Source: DTLC01 sp964555645 (lineage in GTDB: Bacteria > Verrucomicrobiota > Verrucomicrobiia > Limisphaerales > DTLC01). Taken from it: a stretch of 64,000 nucleotides of DNA. A program made the position numbers and the translations under genes. Below, in pieces: positions 1-9,564 of the stretch; position 1 is the first letter of the stretch, and the number at the start of each line of letters is the position of its first letter. A model generated the notes under the pieces. The model did no database searches and was not told the DNA's origin. It worked only from the letters and a program-made list of their open reading frames with translations. The stretch is from the NCBI GenBank assembly GCA_964555645.1, contig CAZKTA010000006.1:81864-145863 (forward strand), written 5' to 3'.

Positions 1-14
1 CATAGCAAAAGTGG

Positions 15-123
15 CACGCTAAAGCGTGAACTACGAACCGAGTGCCCTCAAGCGTGGACTACAAATCAAACACGGTAAAGAGTGAACTACTAACAGAGAC
101 ACGCTAAAGCGTGGACTACGAAC
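15..123. repeat. Degenerate tandem repeat, about 28-29 bp period
   Basis: Four successive units begin near 15, 44, 71 and 100. The first and last carry the near-perfect palindrome CACGCT-AA-AGCGTG followed by a GACTACGAAC-like tail; the two middle units are degraded. The same unit reappears downstream at 1728. The palindrome could form a short hairpin in RNA or DNA. It sits directly upstream of the aldehyde dehydrogenase gene. I see no open frame in it. Its function is unknown; a REP-like interspersed element is the simplest reading. Confidence 0.75.
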
Positions 124-253
124 GGCACGCATCCAGACAAATGCTTGCATTTTTGCCGGCCTGTGCATGCAGCGATACCACCAATAAACCAGCACCACAA
201 ATTGACGGCTTGACGAAACACGACGTGGTGGCGGAGTTTTGAACGGGCTAACT

Positions 254-1636
254 ATGAATCTTGCGCAGCTTGTCCAGCGGCAACGCGCCTTTTTCCAGTC
301 CGGCGCAACTCGCGAAGTCGGGTTCCGAGTTGCTCAGCTCGTGAAGCTTCAAAAAGCGCTCCGGGCAAATGAAACAGACCTGCTTGATGCGGTGCGCGCT
401 GATCTGCGTAAACCACCCCAAGAGGCTTATTTGAGCGAAGTCGCATTCGTTTTAGGCGAGGTCCGTTATGCGCTTCGACATTTGGGCGCGTGGACAAAGC
501 CGCAGCGCCGACGTGTACCGTGGATTGCGTGGCCGGGGCGCGCGTTTGTGCAGCCTGAGCCTTACGGTGTCGCACTCATAATAGGGCCGTGGAATTACCC
601 GGTTCAACTAATGCTCGCACCGCTCGTTGGCGCAATTGCTGCCGGTAACTGCGCTGTGCTTAAACCGTCCGAGTTCGCACCACACACGGCTGCTGCACTT
701 GCGAAACTGATCCGTAAAAATTTCGCCGAAGAATACGTTGCCGTTGTTGAAGGCGAGCGGGACGTTGCGGAAGCGCTGCTGCAGGAGAGGTTCGATAAAA
801 TCTTTTTTACTGGCGGTGCGCATATCGGGCGAGCAGTAATGACTGCCGCAGCGAGACATCTCACACCTGTGACACTCGAGCTGGGTGGTAAATGTCCATG
901 CATTGTTTGTGCAGATGCTCCGCTGCAGCTCACAGCAAAGCGCATCGCCTGGGGCAAGTTCATGAACGCCGGACAAACCTGCATCGCGCCCGATTTCGTT
1001 TTGGTGGACCGCAGAATCAGCAGTGGTATTCTGGACGCGTTGAAGCAGGCAGTGCGCGAGTTTTACGGAGACGACCCGCGTCGAAGTCCGGACTACAGTC
1101 GCATTGTTAACCGGCGGCACTTCGACCGGCTGGTTGGCTACATTGGTCAGGGCCGCGTCGTTCACGGTGGCCAGTATGACGCAAGCGACCTTTACATTGC
1201 CCCGACAATACTGACGGACACGCCCCCGGATGCACCGGTAATGCAGGAAGAAATCTTCGGTCCGATCCTCCCAATGCTCGAATTTGAAAGGCTCCACGAC
1301 GCTCTGGCTTTGCTCCGCGACCGGCCCACGCCGTTGGCGCTTTATCTGTTTACAAACAACCGCGCCATACATGAACGAGTGCTCACCGAAACGCGCTCGG
1401 GCGGGGCGTGCGTGAACGACACAATCGTGCACATTCTGAGCAAGGACCTCCCATTTGGTGGCTTGGGCGCAAGCGGAATGGGCACATACCACGGCAAGGC
1501 CAGTTTCGACGCTTTCACGCATCATCGGTCGGTGTTGCTGCGGTCGTTCAGGTTCGATCTGAAGTTTCGGTATCCGCCAGCGCGGGCATCGCTTGGGACC
1601 CTCCGGCGTATCACGCATTTTTTGTTCGGAAGATAG
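254..1636 (+). CDS. Aldehyde dehydrogenase, class-3/fatty-aldehyde type
   Basis: NAD(P)-dependent oxidation of an aldehyde to its acid. The protein has about 460 residues, the short form typical of class-3/fatty aldehyde and bacterial AldH enzymes. Visible motifs are GPWNYPVQL near the cofactor entry, FTGGAHIGRAV at the nucleotide site, the general base Glu in TLELGGKCP, and the catalytic Cys in GQTCIAPDF; the C-terminal LPFGGLGASGMG block is present. I chose the ATG at 254 over an in-frame TTG at 239. The next two genes are a carotenoid-type desaturase and synthase, so by analogy with the staphyloxanthin pathway it may oxidise a C30 carotenoid aldehyde; that role is inference. A general long-chain aldehyde dehydrogenase is the alternative. 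Confidence 0.9.
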   Translation: MNLAQLVQRQRAFFQSGATREVGFRVAQLVKLQKALRANETDLLDAVRADLRKPPQEAYLSEVAFVLGEVRYALRHLGAWTKPQRRRVPWIAWPGRAFVQPEPYGVALIIGPWNYPVQLMLAPLVGAIAAGNCAVLKPSEFAPHTAAALAKLIRKNFAEEYVAVVEGERDVAEALLQERFDKIFFTGGAHIGRAVMTAAARHLTPVTLELGGKCPCIVCADAPLQLTAKRIAWGKFMNAGQTCIAPDFVLVDRRISSGILDALKQAVREFYGDDPRRSPDYSRIVNRRHFDRLVGYIGQGRVVHGGQYDASDLYIAPTILTDTPPDAPVMQEEIFGPILPMLEFERLHDALALLRDRPTPLALYLFTNNRAIHERVLTETRSGGACVNDTIVHILSKDLPFGGLGASGMGTYHGKASFDAFTHHRSVLLRSFRFDLKFRYPPARASLGTLRRITHFLFGR

Positions 1637-1727
1637 TTTTTTAGGTTGGTTTGCTACCTATGTTTTTGTTGTTCAGCCCCGGGATGTGCGGAGGGCTGGA
1701 AAAGGTTGGTGCTTGGGCTACAAACAC

Positions 1728-1799
1728 CACGCTAAAGCGTGGACTACGAACTGGTGTTTGTGGTTCAGCCTTTAGGCTGCTGAAGCCTAACCTACGAAC
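1728..1799. repeat. Interspersed palindromic repeats between ALDH and desaturase genes
   Basis: A full copy of the CACGCTAAAGCGTG...CTACGAAC unit lies at 1728-1751. It is followed by a related element at about 1764-1799 in which GCCTTTAGGC and a TGAAGCC stretch precede the same CTACGAAC tail. The shared tail with different palindromes suggests a family of small elements rather than one sequence. The whole 1637-1869 spacer shows no convincing gene. Confidence 0.65.
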
Positions 1800-1869
1800 A
1801 CCACATACCAAAGTCTGCGTGCAAGCCGCAAAGGTTGTGTAAACAGGCGATGTCGGTTAACTTTAGCGC

Positions 1870-3348
1870 ATGGCGCGTCGTGTGATTATTGTCGGGGCCG
1901 GGCCGGGCGGCCTGGCAACCGCAATGTTGCTGGCCAAGGCAGGTTGCGAGGTCACCGTCATCGAAAAACAACCGTTCGTTGGCGGACGCACTTCTGCAAT
2001 CGAAGGCGACGGCTTCCGGTTCGATGTTGGCCCCACATTTTTTCTGTATCCGCAGGTTTTGGCTGAAATTTACGCCGAGGTCGGGCGCGACCTGTATCGC
2101 GAGGTGCCAATGAAACGGCTCGACCCACAGTACCGACTCATTTTCGGTTCAGGGGGTGAGTTACTCTGCAGCTCAGACATTGCGCGGATGCAAGCCGAGA
2201 TTGCGAAACTTGTCCCCACTGATGCACCTGCATTCAAGCGGTTTATGGAGTACAATCGCACCAAGTTTGCTAAGCTGGCGCCGTGTTTGCAGATGGCCTA
2301 TCTGAGCTGGACCGACCTTCTGAACCGGCGTTTAGCAGCGGTGCTGCCGTATCTTAAGCCGTGGAAATCATTACACGCTGAGTTGGCCGATTTCTTTCAC
2401 GACCCGCGCATGCAATTAGCGTTCACGTTCCAGTCGAAATACCTTGGCATGTCACCGTTCAAGTGTCCAAGTCTGTTCTCGATTCTGTCGTTCCTCGAAT
2501 ACGAATACGGCATCTGGCATCCGATTGGCGGCTGTAACGCGTTAACCCGCAACATGGCGCGTGTGGCAACCGAACTCGGCGTCACGATCCGGCTCAACGA
2601 GCCTGTGCGTGAAATCCTATTTGAAAATCGCCGTGCAGTCGGCGTGCGAGCTGCGCAGGGCGAGTATCGCGCTGATGCAGTAGTGTTAAATGCCGACTTT
2701 GCTCATGCGATGACGACCTTGGTGCCTAACCGGCTCCGACGTAAGTGGACAGACGAAACAATAGCGCGTAAAAGGTTTTCGTGTTCGACGTTCATGCTGT
2801 ATCTGGGCATCGAAGGCCGGTGCGACGAGCTTCAGCATCACAACATTTACATCGCAGCTAATTACCGGCGGAACCTGGATGAGATCGAAAACCAGCATGT
2901 GCTCAGTGAAGACCCATCGTTCTACGTCCAGAGCCCGTGTTGCACCGACGAGACATTGGCACCGGCAGGCCACAGCACGCTTTACGTGCTTGTTCCGGTC
3001 AGCCACCAGCACCCGAACATTGACTGGAACAAAGAACGCAACCGGTACCGTCAGGTTGTGTTGCAACAGCTCCGGCGGCTGGGGCTAAATGACATCGAAA
3101 AACGCATCCGGTTCGAACGCATCGTCACACCAGCAGATTGGGAAACCAAAGCCGGTATTTACAAGGGGGCAACGTTTAACCTCGCGCACAACCTCGGTCA
3201 AATGCTGCATTTGCGTCCGCACAACCGGTTCGAGGAATTCGACCGCATGTATCTTGTGGGCGGCGGTACGCATCCAGGCAGCGGGCTGCCGGTCATCTTC
3301 GAATCGGCCAGGATCAGCACGCGCCTGTTGTTGGAAGACATCGGCTAA
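1870..3348 (+). CDS. CrtI/CrtN-family carotenoid desaturase (FAD amine oxidase fold)
   Basis: Probable FAD-dependent phytoene/diapophytoene desaturase or related isoprenoid oxidoreductase, 492 residues, the usual length for CrtI/CrtN. The N-terminal Rossmann dinucleotide motif GAGPGGLATAMLLAKAG is followed by a conserved Glu (VIEKQPFVGGRTS) that contacts FAD ribose. The C terminus carries YLVGGGTHPGSGLPVIFES, the CrtI-family signature. It starts with ATG about 230 bp after the dehydrogenase gene and is followed 600 bp later by a CrtB/CrtM-type synthase on the same strand, which supports a carotenoid pathway. Whether the substrate is C40 or C30 cannot be read from the sequence; an HpnE-like squalene-forming role is less likely because the HpnC/D pair is absent. 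Confidence 0.88.
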   Translation: MARRVIIVGAGPGGLATAMLLAKAGCEVTVIEKQPFVGGRTSAIEGDGFRFDVGPTFFLYPQVLAEIYAEVGRDLYREVPMKRLDPQYRLIFGSGGELLCSSDIARMQAEIAKLVPTDAPAFKRFMEYNRTKFAKLAPCLQMAYLSWTDLLNRRLAAVLPYLKPWKSLHAELADFFHDPRMQLAFTFQSKYLGMSPFKCPSLFSILSFLEYEYGIWHPIGGCNALTRNMARVATELGVTIRLNEPVREILFENRRAVGVRAAQGEYRADAVVLNADFAHAMTTLVPNRLRRKWTDETIARKRFSCSTFMLYLGIEGRCDELQHHNIYIAANYRRNLDEIENQHVLSEDPSFYVQSPCCTDETLAPAGHSTLYVLVPVSHQHPNIDWNKERNRYRQVVLQQLRRLGLNDIEKRIRFERIVTPADWETKAGIYKGATFNLAHNLGQMLHLRPHNRFEEFDRMYLVGGGTHPGSGLPVIFESARISTRLLLEDIG

Positions 3349-3945
3349 AATTTCAGGGCAATTGCAAGCTGGCAATTACCGTTGCATCGTTGACACATGC
3401 AAACCGGCTCAAAACCGGCCACGTACACATGGCAATTCCGCCGTTTGACCTAAAAGCTCGTTTAACAACTTGGTGTCTGTGTATTCTGCAAAGAGCAGCC
3501 TCAAACAATACCGCTCCGGGGTATCCAGCGCCAGCTCCCCAGCCGGACCCGTATTCACAACCTCGTTCTTACTTGCCCAGAACATACTGGGGCGAAAGGG
3601 CGCCAAGATACCTGCCTGCGTAGTGCAACAACGAACTCGGCCGTGCCAAATACGAATTTTGCCGCGCAGACCCACGGTGCTATTCGTAAAATTGCTTGTG
3701 AACGCAACCAAGAGCCGGGTGCACACGTATCCAATATGAAATATACGGGGCTGGCAGTGCGTGGATTACGTTTTTGTATCTGCTGGGGGTATTTCGAAGC
3801 GCCCCGTTATTGAGGTTCACGACTTTCACGTTGCTCAATGTTATCTTAATGATTGTTGCTGGTGCGGTTTGCGCTAGGTAAGCTGTTGTGGTGGCTGCAA
3901 TTGCAGTGGTCAGCGTGTTGTAATGGCGAGTGCGTGGTACACGTC
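3349..3945. other. Intergenic stretch without a convincing gene
   Basis: Short frames are present on both strands, but none has a recognisable motif. The CrtB-type frame opens at 3853; I treat its first 31 codons as non-coding because family similarity begins after the ATG at 3946. Confidence 0.5.
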
Positions 3946-4989
3946 ATGGCTGATGATAAAAAGGAATTGTTGGATGCGCTGCTACGGCGCACGTCGCGGT
4001 CGTTTTATCTGACGCTGCGTGTTCTGCCGGGGGCGGTCAGGCCACAGATCGGGCTTGCATACATGCTTGCGCGCACTGCCGACACGATTGCCGACACTGA
4101 GCTCGTGCCGGTAAGCCGTCGGCTCGAGGCGCTTTGCAAGCTGCGCGAGCGGATCATGAGTCGGTCGAGTGCGCCTGTTGCAATTGGCGAGCTTGTTTCA
4201 GGCCGGCAAATAGATGCCGAGCGCACATTGCTTGAGCAGGTCGAGTCGAGCTTGGCACAGTTGGAGCGGCTTTCGACGCCAGATTTGAAACTTGTAAGGT
4301 GGGTGCTCGAGATAATCATCAGCGGGCAAGAGCGAGACCTGACGCTATTTGGTTCAAACAGTCACACTAACAAGCAGACGCAGCCGATGCAGGTTTGCGC
4401 CCTGCGGGATGAAGGCGAGCTTGAGGATTACATTTACCGTGTGGCAGGGTGCGTGGGCGAGTTTTGGACACGGCTGTGTCGTGCGCATCTTTTCCCTGAG
4501 GCTCAACTTGATGAGGAAAAGTTGCTTGTGGATGGGGTGCGGTTCGGCAGAGGGTTGCAGCTTGTGAACGTATTGCGTGATTTGGCAGCAGACGCAAGGC
4601 GCGGGCGATGTTATCTGCCTGCGAACAAGCTGAGTGAAGCGGGACTTGAACCGAGCGAGTTGCTTGAACCCGGAAATGAACCCAAGCTACGGCCTGTGTA
4701 CAATTTTTACCTCGGCAAGGCAGCGGACTTGTTGGCATCGGGTTGGGCGTATACAAACTCTTTGCCGCGTAATCAGCTTCGGCTGCGGCTTGCGTGTGCG
4801 TGGCCAGTTTTAATCGGGCTGAAAACACTCGGCCGCTTGCGTACAGCGCGTGTGCTTGACCCGCAAACGCGGGTCAAGATCAGCCGTGCCGAAGTTTACC
4901 GTATTATTTTGCTGACGCTGGCTTGTCATCCTTTTCCGGGGCTTTGGGCTAGGTTTTATCGGTCGGTTTCGGCCACCGTCCGGGCGTAA
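3946..4989 (+). CDS. Phytoene/squalene synthase family (CrtB/CrtM/HpnD-like)
   Basis: Head-to-head condensation of two prenyl diphosphates (farnesyl or geranylgeranyl) to a C30 or C40 backbone. Both Mg-diphosphate binding aspartate motifs are visible: DTIAD in ARTADTIADT near the N terminus and DLAAD in NVLRDLAADARRGRCYLP in the second half. The frame stays open from 3853, but I place the start at ATG 3946 (MADDKKELLDALLRRTSRSF), which gives about 347 residues, normal for the family. It should feed the desaturase upstream. C30 (CrtM, squalene synthase) versus C40 (CrtB) specificity cannot be decided by eye; the aldehyde dehydrogenase nearby leans towards a C30 acid product. Confidence 0.88.
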   Translation: MADDKKELLDALLRRTSRSFYLTLRVLPGAVRPQIGLAYMLARTADTIADTELVPVSRRLEALCKLRERIMSRSSAPVAIGELVSGRQIDAERTLLEQVESSLAQLERLSTPDLKLVRWVLEIIISGQERDLTLFGSNSHTNKQTQPMQVCALRDEGELEDYIYRVAGCVGEFWTRLCRAHLFPEAQLDEEKLLVDGVRFGRGLQLVNVLRDLAADARRGRCYLPANKLSEAGLEPSELLEPGNEPKLRPVYNFYLGKAADLLASGWAYTNSLPRNQLRLRLACAWPVLIGLKTLGRLRTARVLDPQTRVKISRAEVYRIILLTLACHPFPGLWARFYRSVSATVRA

Positions 4990-5106
4990 ATAGTATGTCT
5001 CCGGAAATGATGCGGCCTTGGCGCAGCGTGCAGGTTCATCAGGCCGGTAGCAATCGGGGACGGGCTTGGTATCCCGTGCTACCTGTTGCGACTTGTTTTT
5101 TTGGTT

Positions 5107-6210
5107 TTACCAAAACTCGACCGGGCCAATTGCGCGGCTGAACGCGTCCGGCTCGGGTGCGGTGCCGTGTTGCATGAACGTAGCAACGAGTGGCTTGGGT
5201 TGGTATTGCGGCTTGAGCTGACCTGATTCATCCAGGAACTGGCGCCGCCATTGGCGGTATTCATCGAGAAGGACATCAAATTGTGCGCGGGTCGAGATCT
5301 GGACAACGCGTTTGTTGAATAGGCTATTCGGCCCGAACCGTTTTGCGTACAAGGGGGCAATCTTGCGGAACATGCGGCATGCCAGTCGTTCGCCAAACTG
5401 CTCGATCATCAAGTCAATGTGCTTGCGCATCAGCTCGATTCGTTCCTCAAAACTGGGTTCTGGCAACAATTTGCCGGTATCAAGGTAGTGGCGAGTGTGC
5501 CTGAATATCCACGGATTGTAAAACGCGCCGCGGCCGATACTGACCCCTGCGCAACCGGTCTGGTCTATCATGAACTTAGCTGCTTCCGGCGTGGTCACGT
5601 CGCCGTTGCCGATGACAGGAATTGACCTGACGGCCTGCACAACTGCGCGTATGCCGGCCAGTTTGACCGTGCCGCCGAACCCTTGAGCGCGTGTGCGTCC
5701 GTGCACGAACACCGCAGCCACCCCAGCGTCTTCAAGTGCGCGCACAAGCTCGGGCGCGGTGATGTTGTTATCGTCCCAGCCGAGGCGCATTTTTGCAGTA
5801 ACGGGGATTTTGACGGCTTCGACCATGCCCTTAGCGAGCTTGGCAGCCTTTTGGAGCTGAGTCAGAAGTGCTGCCCCGGCACCGACACGGCACACTTTGC
5901 GGACTGGACAGCCCATGTTAACGTCAACCACATCTGCGCCAAGTGATTCGGCAAACGCAGCTGCGTCGCGCATTTCTTCCGGGTTACTGCCGAACAACTG
6001 GATCGCCACCGGATGGTCCGCTGGATGGGTCTGAACGAGTTTGAGTGCTTTTGGGTTTCTTTCGAGTAACGAGCGTGCGTTGACAAGTTCGGTCGTTGCC
6101 ATCCCCAACCCACCGAGCTCGCGTATGACAAGTCGGAAAGCGAGGTTAGTGTACCCTGCCAACGGCGCAAGGAACAGATTCGACTCAAGCTGTAATGTGC
6201 CAATGCGCAT
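5107..6210 (-). CDS. tRNA-dihydrouridine synthase (DusB-like)
   Basis: FMN- and NADPH-dependent reduction of uridines in tRNA. The N-terminal TIM barrel opens with LFLAPLAGYTNLAFR. The active-site cysteine lies in VDVNMGCPVRKVCRVGAGAALL; KMRLGWDD, VHGRTRAQGF and VIGNGDVTTPEAA follow in the expected order, and a helical C-terminal domain ends the protein. At 367 residues it is slightly longer than typical DusB (about 320-340), the excess being a C-terminal tail. It is convergent with the synthase gene on its left. Confidence 0.93.
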   Translation of the reverse strand: MRIGTLQLESNLFLAPLAGYTNLAFRLVIRELGGLGMATTELVNARSLLERNPKALKLVQTHPADHPVAIQLFGSNPEEMRDAAAFAESLGADVVDVNMGCPVRKVCRVGAGAALLTQLQKAAKLAKGMVEAVKIPVTAKMRLGWDDNNITAPELVRALEDAGVAAVFVHGRTRAQGFGGTVKLAGIRAVVQAVRSIPVIGNGDVTTPEAAKFMIDQTGCAGVSIGRGAFYNPWIFRHTRHYLDTGKLLPEPSFEERIELMRKHIDLMIEQFGERLACRMFRKIAPLYAKRFGPNSLFNKRVVQISTRAQFDVLLDEYRQWRRQFLDESGQLKPQYQPKPLVATFMQHGTAPEPDAFSRAIGPVEFW

Positions 6211-6657
6211 CGCAATCAGGGCAAGAAGATGCAGTCCCCAATGCCAGGTTCAACTCGAAAAAAGACGTGCCTCCGCATGAGACAATGAGCTCTTACGGTT
6301 TAACTTTCGGTCGGGAATGAGGTTTGCCTTGCTGTATCTGGCCTTTCAAAAACTCGGCTAGTCGATTGGCAATTTGTTTGGCTTGGTCCGAGGAACCTCC
6401 AGTGCACCGGGAAATCTGCCAGTGTAAAGTTTTATATGCCCATGTGCCGGCACTGTCGCAGCTATGCAACTGTGCCCGTTTACCGGACGCAACGAGTGTG
6501 ACAACGGGTTATTCAGCGGCTTTTTACACGTGGTTCAAAGATCAGTCCGCCGCGCTGCGGTCTTCATGAACAGAACCTGCATGGGTGCGGTTGTCTAAGC
6601 GGGTGACCCCGCACAGGAGAGCCAGATTGGGAGCAAGGCTATTCAACCGCACCCGAC
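6211..6657. other. Intergenic stretch, no gene seen
   Basis: A plus-strand frame of about 80 codons (6324-6569) exists but has no family motif, is rich in Cys and Trp unlike its neighbours, and has no ribosome-binding context. I see no tRNA fold. Confidence 0.5.
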
Positions 6658-7131
6658 CTATTTTGTATCCGGCCGTTTGAATTTTGCAAGCTCGCGTTTG
6701 TTGACGCGTTTAATGTTGTCTTGCATTTGTGCAACGGCATCTTCCATCATGCGAATGAAGTGTTGGCAGCCGATTGTCATGCCGCCTAGGGCAACGACAG
6801 TTTGTTGTTCGGCACGGTCGTCTGTGACAACCAAGACTTCGCCGTACTCAAGCAGCCTGTGTGTTGCGCGTTCGATAAGTTCATCTGCAGTTTTACCTGC
6901 TCGAGAGAACAGCACCTCGACTCCCGGCGTTGAAAGGTCAGCCGTATTACTGAGCTTGCCTGTGCCATCGAAAAACACCGAAATCGGAGTGCCAGTGGCA
7001 TCATGGTACTGCGTCAACCAGCGAACAAGCTCAGCACGCGCAGCTTCTGTGTGTGGTGGTTGCCTAACTGCAATGCCCGACAATTTGTGCAGCAGACTGT
7101 AGCCGTCAATCAAAATACGTGCCAGCGGCAT
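6658..7131 (-). CDS. YacP-like NYN domain protein (predicted RNase)
   Basis: A 157-residue NYN/PIN-fold protein of the YacP (Rae1) family, whose Bacillus member is a ribosome-associated endoribonuclease. The conserved acidic positions are visible in ILIDGYSLLH, VFFDGTG, AGKTADELIE and VVTDDRAEQQ, which match the four-acid metal site of PIN-like nucleases. Length is close to the family's usual 165-170 residues. It is divergent from nfeD. The RNA target is unknown here and the ribosome link is only from family knowledge. Confidence 0.8.
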   Translation of the reverse strand: MPLARILIDGYSLLHKLSGIAVRQPPHTEAARAELVRWLTQYHDATGTPISVFFDGTGKLSNTADLSTPGVEVLFSRAGKTADELIERATHRLLEYGEVLVVTDDRAEQQTVVALGGMTIGCQHFIRMMEDAVAQMQDNIKRVNKRELAKFKRPDTK

Positions 7132-7239
7132 GGCAAAATCCTACCATCGCATGCCTTGCGATTGAAACCGAATTTTCGGGCTTTTTCACGTTGCCTAGCC
7201 TCGCTGTTTTGGTACATTTAATTGACCGAACTTCAGTAA

Positions 7240-8604
7240 ATGAACTTGTACCGGGTAAAAGTAATTGCGTTGGCAAGTCTTGTAGCCGGGTTGGTCTGCG
7301 CAGTTGGTAGTGACGGGCCAAGTACAAACGGGCCTGTTTTAGAGTCGCAGCCGCAAAAGCAACCGGGCGATGTAGTGCGCACGCGCGTCGGCTTGATTAA
7401 GGTCGAAGGTGTAATTGGCCCGGCTACAGCAGGCTACATCAAGCGCGCCATTACGCGTGCTGAGCGCGAGCAGATGCAGTGTTTGATCATTCAACTAGAC
7501 ACACCCGGTGGGCTGCTTGACTCGACGAAGGTGATTGTTCAACGGTTCTTAGCAGCGAATGTGCCTGTGGTGGTTTATGTTGCACCTGCCGGGGCGCATG
7601 CTGCCAGTGCGGGCTGTTTCATCACGCTGGCAGCCGATGTGGCGGCGATGGCACCCGCAACAAGTATTGGCGCAGCGCATCCGGTTACAATTGGCGGGCC
7701 GACTGGCGAGAGCGAAAAACAGGACGAGGTAATGAAACAGAAGCTCGAGAACTATGCAGTGAGCTTCATCGAGACGATTGCATCGAAACGCAAACGCAAT
7801 GTTGAATGGGCAAAAGCCTCTGTAAAAGAAAGTGCGGCCTTACCGGCAGAAAAAGCACTCGCAACGAATGTAATAGACATCATCGCTAAAGATCTGCCCG
7901 ATCTGTTAAGACAGCTCGACGGCTGGAATGTAAACGGTAAGGTTATCAAGACTGCCGAGGCAGAAATTGTTGAGATTGGCATGTTACCGCGCGAGAAAGT
8001 GTTTCAGCTGTTAGGCAGACCCGAGGTGATGTTTATTTTAATGCTGATAGCCATTTACGGGATCATAGCCGAGTTGAATAATCCGGGTGCAATTTTCCCA
8101 GGCGTAGTAGGCGCCATTGCGCTAATCTTGGCACTTTACATGGCGGCGATATTGCCGATCAACATAGCCGGTGTAGCACTGATAGTGCTTGCAATTGGCT
8201 TGTTTATAGCAGAGGTGTATGCCACATCCCACGGTGTGCTGACGGTGGGTGGGATAGTGTCATTTTTCTTGGGCGCTTTGATGTTATTTGATCGGGCCGA
8301 GCCGGCTTACCGGTTGTCGCTCTCGATCATTGTGCCTGCAACGGTTGTGACGGCGCTGTTTTTTATTTTTGTGATCGGGGCGGGGTTGCGTGCGCAACTG
8401 TTGCCCGTTCGCGCAGGCCGTGAGGCAATGGTGGGCAAGGTAGTGCGTGCACTTGAGCCGATTGACGTAACCGGCGGTCGTGTGTTTATTGAAGGCGAAT
8501 ACTGGAACGCTGTCAGCGAAGTGCCGATTGAGAAAGGGCAGCCCGTCGAGATCGTGGCGATCGATGGGCTAACGCTAAAAGTTAAACCAAAAGACAAACA
8601 ATAA
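7240..8604 (+). CDS. NfeD-family membrane protein with ClpP-like protease domain
   Basis: A membrane-bound serine protease-like protein of 454 residues, the long NfeD form. An N-terminal hydrophobic segment precedes a ClpP-fold domain with LDTPGGLLDST and the nucleophile region HAASAGCFITLAADVAAMAP, where Ser is expected to act with a downstream Lys. Four to five transmembrane segments follow (about residues 265-385), and then a C-terminal OB-fold NfeD domain. The slipin gene begins 10 bases after its stop; nfeD-slipin is a well-known pair in which NfeD may process or partner the stomatin-like protein. The start ATG gives a plausible signal-anchor. Confidence 0.92.
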   Translation: MNLYRVKVIALASLVAGLVCAVGSDGPSTNGPVLESQPQKQPGDVVRTRVGLIKVEGVIGPATAGYIKRAITRAEREQMQCLIIQLDTPGGLLDSTKVIVQRFLAANVPVVVYVAPAGAHAASAGCFITLAADVAAMAPATSIGAAHPVTIGGPTGESEKQDEVMKQKLENYAVSFIETIASKRKRNVEWAKASVKESAALPAEKALATNVIDIIAKDLPDLLRQLDGWNVNGKVIKTAEAEIVEIGMLPREKVFQLLGRPEVMFILMLIAIYGIIAELNNPGAIFPGVVGAIALILALYMAAILPINIAGVALIVLAIGLFIAEVYATSHGVLTVGGIVSFFLGALMLFDRAEPAYRLSLSIIVPATVVTALFFIFVIGAGLRAQLLPVRAGREAMVGKVVRALEPIDVTGGRVFIEGEYWNAVSEVPIEKGQPVEIVAIDGLTLKVKPKDKQ

Positions 8605-8613
8605 CTTGAACCT

Positions 8614-9408
8614 ATGGACATACTAAATGCGTTGATTGGAAAATTGAGTGGCTGGGTATTGGCATTGATCATACTCGCGATTTTTGTGCTGCCGCAGGCG
8701 GTGAAAATCCTGCGCGAGTACGAGCGCGGTGTGATCTTCAGGCTCGGCAAATTGCACAAACGCGGCGCAAAAGGACCGGGATTAATCCTGCTGATACCGT
8801 TCATTGATAAGATGGTAAAAGTTGACCTGCGCGTGGTGACAATTGACGTTGCTAAACAGGAGGTGATGACACGCGACAACGTGCCTGTGACAGTAGACGC
8901 TGTTGTTTACTTCCGGATCATAGACCCGGTTGCGTCTGTAATCAAAGTTGAGAACTACTGGAAGGCAACGTCGCTCATTGCGCAGACAACATTACGGAGT
9001 GTGCTCGGGCAGGCAGAACTGGACGAGCTTTTGTCGCATCGCGACAAGATCAACCAGAAATTACAGGAGATAATTGATCGCCAGACCGATCCGTGGGGTG
9101 TTAAGGTCACGGCCGTTGAAGTAAAAGATGTCGTGTTGCCAGACGGCATGAAACGTGCAATGGCCAAACAGGCCGAGGCCGAACGCGAACGCCGTGCCAA
9201 GATTGTCAATGCCGAGGGCGAATTTCAGGCGGCGGAAAAGATGGTCCAGGCTGCACAAATGATTTCAAAGGAACCGATTGCACTGCAGTTGCGGTTCCTG
9301 CAAACAATGCGCGAGATTTCAGCCGAGCACAATACAACCACGTTTTTACCTGTGCCGATTGACTTGTTTGCGCCTTTCATGAAGAGAGCCGACCAAGGCC
9401 AAAAATAG
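8614..9408 (+). CDS. Slipin (SPFH/stomatin-like protein)
   Basis: A 264-residue stomatin homologue with a single N-terminal membrane hairpin (GWVLALIILAIFVLPQAVKI), then the SPFH/Band-7 domain (EYERGVIFRLGKLHKRGAKGP, VPVTVDAVVYFRI) and an alpha-helical, Ala/Glu-rich C-terminal coiled coil (AMAKQAEAERERRAKI). Such proteins form large membrane rings or rafts and occur in operon with nfeD, as here with a 9-base gap. Translation is probably coupled to the upstream gene. Confidence 0.93.
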   Translation: MDILNALIGKLSGWVLALIILAIFVLPQAVKILREYERGVIFRLGKLHKRGAKGPGLILLIPFIDKMVKVDLRVVTIDVAKQEVMTRDNVPVTVDAVVYFRIIDPVASVIKVENYWKATSLIAQTTLRSVLGQAELDELLSHRDKINQKLQEIIDRQTDPWGVKVTAVEVKDVVLPDGMKRAMAKQAEAERERRAKIVNAEGEFQAAEKMVQAAQMISKEPIALQLRFLQTMREISAEHNTTTFLPVPIDLFAPFMKRADQGQK

Positions 9409-9564
9409 ATGGGGCTTGCCAGGGAACGAGCTGTGCTCGCGCTTGGGAGGATTGCGACCGGTTGACTTGACGCAGCCGGTCGAGGCGATTATCAGTTAAA
9501 TGGAGATTGAAGGAGGCGTTCGATTCGGGAAATCGTATCGAAGTTACCGATAAGCGTTTTGCCC

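Noticed and set aside
1..123. CRISPR array
   Set aside because: The 28-29 bp periodicity comes from contiguous degenerate units without distinct spacers, and there are no cas genes.
3409..3726. Minus-strand frame of 105 codons between desaturase and synthase genes
   Set aside because: The middle part looks somewhat protein-like, but there is no motif, no partner and no ribosome-binding context.
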